Below the pieces are notes generated by a model. That model saw only the letters and a list, made by a program, of their open reading frames with translations. It made no database searches and was not told the DNA's origin. 10,147 nucleotides of DNA from Ignavibacteriales bacterium UBA6490 (GTDB lineage Bacteria > Bacteroidota > Ignavibacteria > Ignavibacteriales > Ignavibacteriaceae): positions 9,508 through 19,654 of the forward strand of contig DJMM01000057.1 in assembly GCA_002435365.1 (NCBI GenBank). Reading direction: 5' to 3'. Position 1 is the stretch's first letter. The number at the start of each line of letters is the position of its first letter. This document shows, in pieces, positions 6,979 to 10,147 of this stretch. The position numbers were made by a program, and so were the translations under genes.

Positions 6979-7626
6979 ATGAAAGCGGAAAAAATAAAAA
7001 TTCTCATTGCTGATGATCATGCAATTGTACGTGAAGGCCTGAAGCAGATAGCAGCAGAAGAAGAAGATATCCTGGTAGCTGGCGAAGCTGAAGACGCCGG
7101 CAAATTAATGGAGCTTCTTGAAAAAGAAAAGTGGGATCTTGTTATACTTGACATTAATATGCCGGGGAAAAGCGGCCTCGAGGCTTTGAAGGATATTAAG
7201 CACCTCTATCCGCAACTGCCGGTGCTTATCTTAAGCATGTTCAGCGAGGATCAGTACGGGTTGAGGGCTATTAAAGCCGGCGCATCAGGTTATCTTAAAA
7301 AAGTAAGCGCACCGGAAGAGCTTGTTACCGCTATAAGAAAAATTGTGTCGGGTGGAAAATATATAAATCCATCCCTCGCCGAAAAACTGGCCGAGAAGTT
7401 CGGGGAGACAGGAAAAGAGTATCTTCACCAGAAGCTGTCGGACAGGGAATATCAGATTATGTGCAACATTGCCCTGGGAAAAACCGCTGAAGAAATCGCA
7501 AAAGCATTTTCATTAAGCATCAATACCGTATATTCTTACCGCAACAGAATTTTAGAGAAGATGTCAATGAGATCCAATGTTGAATTAACCCGCTATGCAG
7601 TCCAGAACAGGCTTATAGAGATATAA
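6979..7626 (+). CDS. NarL/LuxR-family response regulator
   Basis: This is a DNA-binding regulator, the expected partner of the kinase just upstream. I chose the ATG at 6979, 7 nt after the kinase stop, giving 215 residues. A TTG at 6964 overlapping the kinase end would add five residues. Neither has a clear Shine-Dalgarno sequence. Numbered from the ATG, the receiver has Asp12/Asp13 (IADDH), phospho-acceptor Asp58 in VILDINMPG, Ser86 and Lys107 in GYLKK. The C-terminal LuxR-type helix-turn-helix covers about residues 153-203 (LSDREYQIM through the recognition helix SINTVYSYRNRILEKM). All key residues are present, so the protein should be phosphorylation-competent. Overlap or near-overlap with the kinase gene shows translational coupling. 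A promoter-like dyad of GDH2 lies right after the stop, making GDH2 and the receiver/ATP-grasp genes its most obvious candidate targets. That regulon is inference. Confidence 0.93.
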   Translation: MKAEKIKILIADDHAIVREGLKQIAAEEEDILVAGEAEDAGKLMELLEKEKWDLVILDINMPGKSGLEALKDIKHLYPQLPVLILSMFSEDQYGLRAIKAGASGYLKKVSAPEELVTAIRKIVSGGKYINPSLAEKLAEKFGETGKEYLHQKLSDREYQIMCNIALGKTAEEIAKAFSLSINTVYSYRNRILEKMSMRSNVELTRYAVQNRLIEI

Positions 7627-7645
7627 GCCGCCGCATTTATAAATA

Positions 7646-7674
7646 TTTGTAACAATATCTGTTACATAACTTTC
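7646..7674 (+). promoter_or_regulatory. Putative GDH2 promoter with overlapping dyad TGTAAC-N7-GTTACA
   Basis: TTTG (7646-7649) and TAACTTTC (7667-7674) resemble the -33 TTTG and -7 TAnnTTTG elements of Bacteroidota promoters, although the 17-bp spacing is shorter than the usual 19 or so. Between them is a perfect inverted repeat, TGTAAC (7648-7653) and GTTACA (7661-7666), with a 7-bp spacer. A regulator bound there would cover the promoter or its core. The site lies 20 bp after the response-regulator stop and about 110 bp before GDH2. The binder is unknown; the neighbouring NarL-type regulator or a Crp/Fnr-type protein are candidates. Confidence 0.45.
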
Positions 7675-7693
7675 ACAAATTCAATTCTTTTGT

Positions 7694-7709
7694 TTCACTG
7701 CGGCGTGAA
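7694..7709. promoter_or_regulatory. Second short dyad TTCAC-N6-GTGAA before GDH2
   Basis: TTCAC (7694-7698) and GTGAA (7705-7709) are perfect 5-bp arms with a 6-bp spacer TGCGGC. It lies just downstream of the first dyad and about 70 bp before the GDH2 start. A TTTG (7689-7692) followed at 18 bp by TAGATTCC (7711-7718) makes an alternative, weaker promoter that would overlap this dyad. Confidence 0.3.
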
Positions 7710-7770
7710 TTAGATTCCTTTAAAAGATTATTAACAAATAATCGAAAGCCAAACCTTTTTAAAAATATTC

Positions 7771-7777
7771 CGGAGGA
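7771..7777 (+). promoter_or_regulatory. gdhA: Strong ribosome binding site of GDH2
   Basis: CGGAGGA contains GGAGG (7772-7776), 5 nt before the ATG at 7782. It is by far the best Shine-Dalgarno sequence in the window, where most genes have none, and suggests high expression. It sits inside a small inverted repeat, ATTCC-GGA-GGAAT (7767-7779). Confidence 0.75.
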
Positions 7778-7781
7778 ATAA

Positions 7782-9143
7782 ATGTCCGATTACGTAAAAG
7801 ATCTAATGGCTGAAGTTAAGGCCAAACATCCGGCACAGCCTGAATTCCACCAGGCAGTCCAGGAAGTTGCAGAGTCGTTGTCTCTTGTTCTTGAAAGACA
7901 TCCTGAGTATAAATCCGCCAGGATTCTGGAGCGGATCATTGAGCCTGAAAGAGTTATTATTTTCAGAGTTCCATGGGTTGACGATCAGGGAGAAATCCAC
8001 ATCAACATCGGTTACAGAATTGAAATGAATAGTGCAATCGGACCCTATAAAGGCGGTCTCAGATTTCACCCGTCAGTTAATCTCGGCATACTGAAATTCC
8101 TGGCCTTCGAGCAGGTCTTTAAAAACAGCCTTACATCCTTACCAATGGGCGGCGGAAAGGGCGGTTCGGATTTTGACCCGAAAGGAAAGAGCGATCTGAA
8201 AATAATGAGATTCTGCCAGGCTTTTATGAGCGAGCTCTTCAGACATATCGGTCCTAATACCGATGTTCCTGCCGGCGATATAGGCGTGGGCGGAAGAGAA
8301 ATCGGCTATCTGTTCGGTCAATATAAAAAATTAAGAAACGAGTTCACCGGAGTACTTACAGGCAAGGGACTTAACTGGGGGGGCTCCCTTATACGTCCCG
8401 AGGCAACCGGATACGGTGCAGTATATTTTGCAGCCGAAATGCTTACCACCAGGAATCAAACCCTGGAGGGAAAAATCTGCCTGGTATCTGGAAGCGGAAA
8501 TGTTGCACAATATACCGTGGAGAAAATCCTTGACCTGGGAGGAAAGGTGGTTACCCTTTCCGATTCAAATGGCTACATTTATGATGAAGAAGGAATAAAC
8601 AAGGAGAAACTGAACTTCATTATGGAACTGAAAAATGTGCGGCGCGGCAGAATAAAAGAGTATGTGGATAAATATAAGAAGGCAGTATATACCCCGCTGG
8701 ATGATAATATGGATCATAATCCGCTATGGGACCACAAAGCTCACTGTGCTTTCCCAAGTGCAACACAAAATGAAATAAATGCCAAGGATGCCCTGAACCT
8801 TGTAAATAACGGCGTTTATGTGGTAAGCGAAGGAGCCAATATGCCAACTACCATTGACGGAGTAAATATCTTCTTAGACAAGAAAATCCTTTACGGTCCC
8901 GGCAAAGCAGCCAATGCGGGCGGCGTATCGGTATCAGGATTGGAAATGTCCCAGAACAGTCAGCGCCTGCCGTGGACCAGGGAAGAAGTTGATGCCAGAC
9001 TTTCCTTAATTATGAAAAACATTCACAAAACCTGCGTGGATATGTCAAACAGGTTCGGTACTCCGGGCAATTATGTAAACGGCGCCAATATAGGCGGCTT
9101 CCTGAAGGTTGCAGATGCAATGATCGATCAGGGAGTTGTGTAA
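7782..9143 (+). CDS. gdhA: Glutamate dehydrogenase 2, hexameric type I, predicted NADP-dependent
   Basis: This 453-residue enzyme should catalyse reductive amination of 2-oxoglutarate to glutamate. Catalytic residues are conserved as in GDH1: Lys90, Lys114, Lys126 (PMGGGKGGSDF), Asp166 (PAGDIGVG) and Ser385 (VSGLEMSQNS). The nucleotide-binding domain differs: VSGSGNVAQYTVEK and TLSDSNGYIYDEEG place Ser238, Ser262 and Asn263 where GDH1 has Phe, Pro and Asp. From memory this matches E. coli GdhA (VSGSGNVAQY, SDSSG), which uses NADP. The segment 286-320 (VRRGRIKEY onward) is 7 residues longer than in GDH1 and of the kind seen in NADP-type enzymes. I infer an assimilatory role. The gene has its own promoter region with dyads, a strong ribosome binding site and its own terminator, so it is probably a separately controlled single-gene transcript. 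Function is secure; the coenzyme needs testing. Confidence 0.96.
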   Translation: MSDYVKDLMAEVKAKHPAQPEFHQAVQEVAESLSLVLERHPEYKSARILERIIEPERVIIFRVPWVDDQGEIHINIGYRIEMNSAIGPYKGGLRFHPSVNLGILKFLAFEQVFKNSLTSLPMGGGKGGSDFDPKGKSDLKIMRFCQAFMSELFRHIGPNTDVPAGDIGVGGREIGYLFGQYKKLRNEFTGVLTGKGLNWGGSLIRPEATGYGAVYFAAEMLTTRNQTLEGKICLVSGSGNVAQYTVEKILDLGGKVVTLSDSNGYIYDEEGINKEKLNFIMELKNVRRGRIKEYVDKYKKAVYTPLDDNMDHNPLWDHKAHCAFPSATQNEINAKDALNLVNNGVYVVSEGANMPTTIDGVNIFLDKKILYGPGKAANAGGVSVSGLEMSQNSQRLPWTREEVDARLSLIMKNIHKTCVDMSNRFGTPGNYVNGANIGGFLKVADAMIDQGVV

Positions 9144-9199
9144 ATTATAATCGGATAGCAGATAAAATATCCGAAAGAATTGTTAATATCAGGAATGTG

Positions 9200-9243
9200 A
9201 AGGCGAGGCGGTCTTTAGCGCTAACCGACCGCATCGCCTTTTT
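9200..9243 (+). terminator. Intrinsic terminator after GDH2
   Basis: Arms 9200-9213 and 9227-9240 form a 14-position stem with one G-A mismatch (9207/9233), built from AAGGCGA...GCGGTC and GACCGC...TCGCCTT. It closes on a 13-nt loop containing the palindrome TTAGCGCTAA and is followed by TTTTT (9239-9243). It lies 56 nt after the GDH2 stop, paralleling the terminator after GDH1. Confidence 0.88.
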
Positions 9244-9269
9244 AATTCATACGCGGCTTACTGAGAAGG

Positions 9270-9380
9270 TAAAAATATTTTATATTTCATCTAGCCCCGT
9301 TTCTTGATATATTTTATAATATGAGATATATATATAATTGTATTATTATATTTTATTACCTTAATCTAATTTAATTCTAT
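9270..9380 (+). promoter_or_regulatory. Very AT-rich leader with repeated ATATTTTAT motif before copy 2
   Basis: Between the GDH2 terminator and the next gene, the sequence is almost entirely A/T except for a short CTAGCCCCG stretch. ATATTTTAT occurs at 9275, 9309 and 9348, the first two extended to ATATTTTATA, with 34- and 39-bp intervals. It presumably contains the promoter of the second receiver/ATP-grasp gene and may act as an UP-like or bendable region. I could not assign a specific promoter within it. Confidence 0.4.
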
Positions 9381-9389
9381 GACCGGGAT

Positions 9390-10147
9390 ATGGATTACAT
9401 AAAAGAATTTAAAAGTAATCCTGAGGCAGAATGGGTTGAACATGGTTATGGAACCCGCTTTCAGGGTTTTCAAAACCTCATGCGAATCCGCGTAACCAAT
9501 ATCATCCTGGTCTCCAGCCTTTATGATCTTTACCTGTTTGAAGAAGACGGCAGACTGTATGAACTTATCCGTAATGAGTACCAGGGACTGAATCTAAGCC
9601 ATTCGCCTGAGCTTACCAGAGTTTCAAGCGGTTTTGACGCCGTCACCCGGGTAAAGGAAGAGGGACGGTTTGACCTTATCATTTCTACAATGCATATCGA
9701 GGATATGACTGCCCTTAATTTTGCCAGACTGGTTAAGGATGCCGGACTGGATATACCGATTGTACTTCTTGGACACGATAACAGGGAACTGAAATCCCTC
9801 CTTACAAATCCGGAAAGCTCCCTTTTTGATAAGGTCTTTATATGGACCGGCGATTTCAGAATTATCATCGGAATAATAAAATACCTTGAAGACAGACTCA
9901 ATGTGGAACACGACAGCAGGATCGTGGGGGTCCAGAATGTTATTGTTATCGAAGACAGCGTCAGATACTATTCTGCCTTCCTTCCTATTATTTATACCGA
10001 AATGCTGAAACAAAGCCAGCGGCTGATATCTGAAGGAATAAATCTTACCCACAAATACCTGAGAATGCGTGCAAGACCCAAAATTCTCCTGTGCACAAAC
10101 TATGAAGAAGCTTGGAATTATTTTGAGAAATACAAGGAACTTGTGCT
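9390..10147 (+). CDS. Receiver / PEP-synthase-type ATP-grasp protein (copy 2), 5' part
   Basis: The frame is open for 252 codons to the right edge. It starts at the ATG at 9390, the first after an in-frame TAA (9372-9374); a GGG at 9385-9387 is the only Shine-Dalgarno-like sequence. The first 23 or so residues are unlike copy 1, after which the two proteins align almost without gaps. The degenerate receiver again has Thr at the acceptor position (Thr100 in LIISTMHIEDM). The second receiver begins at VIVIEDS with Glu188/Asp189. The following insert, QSQRLISEGINLTHKYLRMR and on through YFEKY, differs from copy 1 at only 4 of 41 positions. The ATP-grasp and C-terminal parts lie beyond the edge and are inferred from copy 1. 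Its position after GDH2 and a terminator repeats the order seen for GDH1 and copy 1. Confidence 0.9.
   Translation, partial: MDYIKEFKSNPEAEWVEHGYGTRFQGFQNLMRIRVTNIILVSSLYDLYLFEEDGRLYELIRNEYQGLNLSHSPELTRVSSGFDAVTRVKEEGRFDLIISTMHIEDMTALNFARLVKDAGLDIPIVLLGHDNRELKSLLTNPESSLFDKVFIWTGDFRIIIGIIKYLEDRLNVEHDSRIVGVQNVIVIEDSVRYYSAFLPIIYTEMLKQSQRLISEGINLTHKYLRMRARPKILLCTNYEEAWNYFEKYKELV

Noticed and set aside
2400..9243. The similar AAGGCG-containing hairpins after both GDH genes as copies of a mobile repeat
   Set aside because: Each has a stem, loop and T-tract consistent with an intrinsic terminator. The arms differ beyond the short shared core, so no repeat family is needed to explain them.

Overview
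The window looks like chromosomal DNA from a member of the Bacteroidota/Chlorobi/Ignavibacteria lineage. The evidence is indirect: moderate, slightly AT-rich composition, TAA stop codons throughout, several genes with no visible Shine-Dalgarno sequence, and soluble PAS-HisKA_3 kinases plus receiver/PEP-synthase-like proteins of a kind I associate with that group. This assignment is an inference from composition and gene content, not from a marker gene.

Layout. Positions 1-341 (minus strand) hold the start of a PIN-domain protein of the PhoH-like (YlaK) type, cut by the left edge. Positions 342-1029 form a divergent, probably non-coding spacer with several perfect or near-perfect inverted repeats. 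On the plus strand follow glutamate dehydrogenase 1 (1030-2370) with a strong intrinsic terminator (2400-2426), then a 995-residue receiver / PEP-synthase-type ATP-grasp protein (2511-5498). Closely linked behind it, 12 nt downstream, are a soluble two-PAS histidine kinase (5511-6971) and a NarL/LuxR-type response regulator (6979-7626). A 155-bp regulatory gap with a promoter-like dyad precedes glutamate dehydrogenase 2 (7782-9143), again followed by a terminator (9200-9243). An AT-rich leader then leads into a second receiver/ATP-grasp gene (9390 to the edge).

The architecture is therefore a repeated module: [GDH - terminator - receiver/ATP-grasp protein], present twice, with a two-component system between the copies. 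The two dehydrogenases appear to have diverged in coenzyme use. GDH1 carries the F238/P262/D263 set seen in the NAD-dependent Clostridium symbiosum enzyme. GDH2 carries S238/S262/N263, like NADP-dependent enzymes such as E. coli GdhA. A plausible reading is a pair of nitrogen/carbon switch enzymes, one mainly catabolic (glutamate oxidation) and one mainly assimilatory.

The large protein is the least understood part. It has a degenerate receiver, an apparently intact second receiver, a PPDK/PEP-synthase N-terminal ATP-grasp domain and a C-terminal region with conserved-looking motifs. It lacks the phospho-histidine swivel domain and the PEP-binding barrel of true PEP synthases, so it is more likely a signal-controlled phosphotransferase or ATP-binding regulator than a gluconeogenic enzyme. 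No mobile elements, CRISPR arrays, tRNAs or rRNAs were seen.
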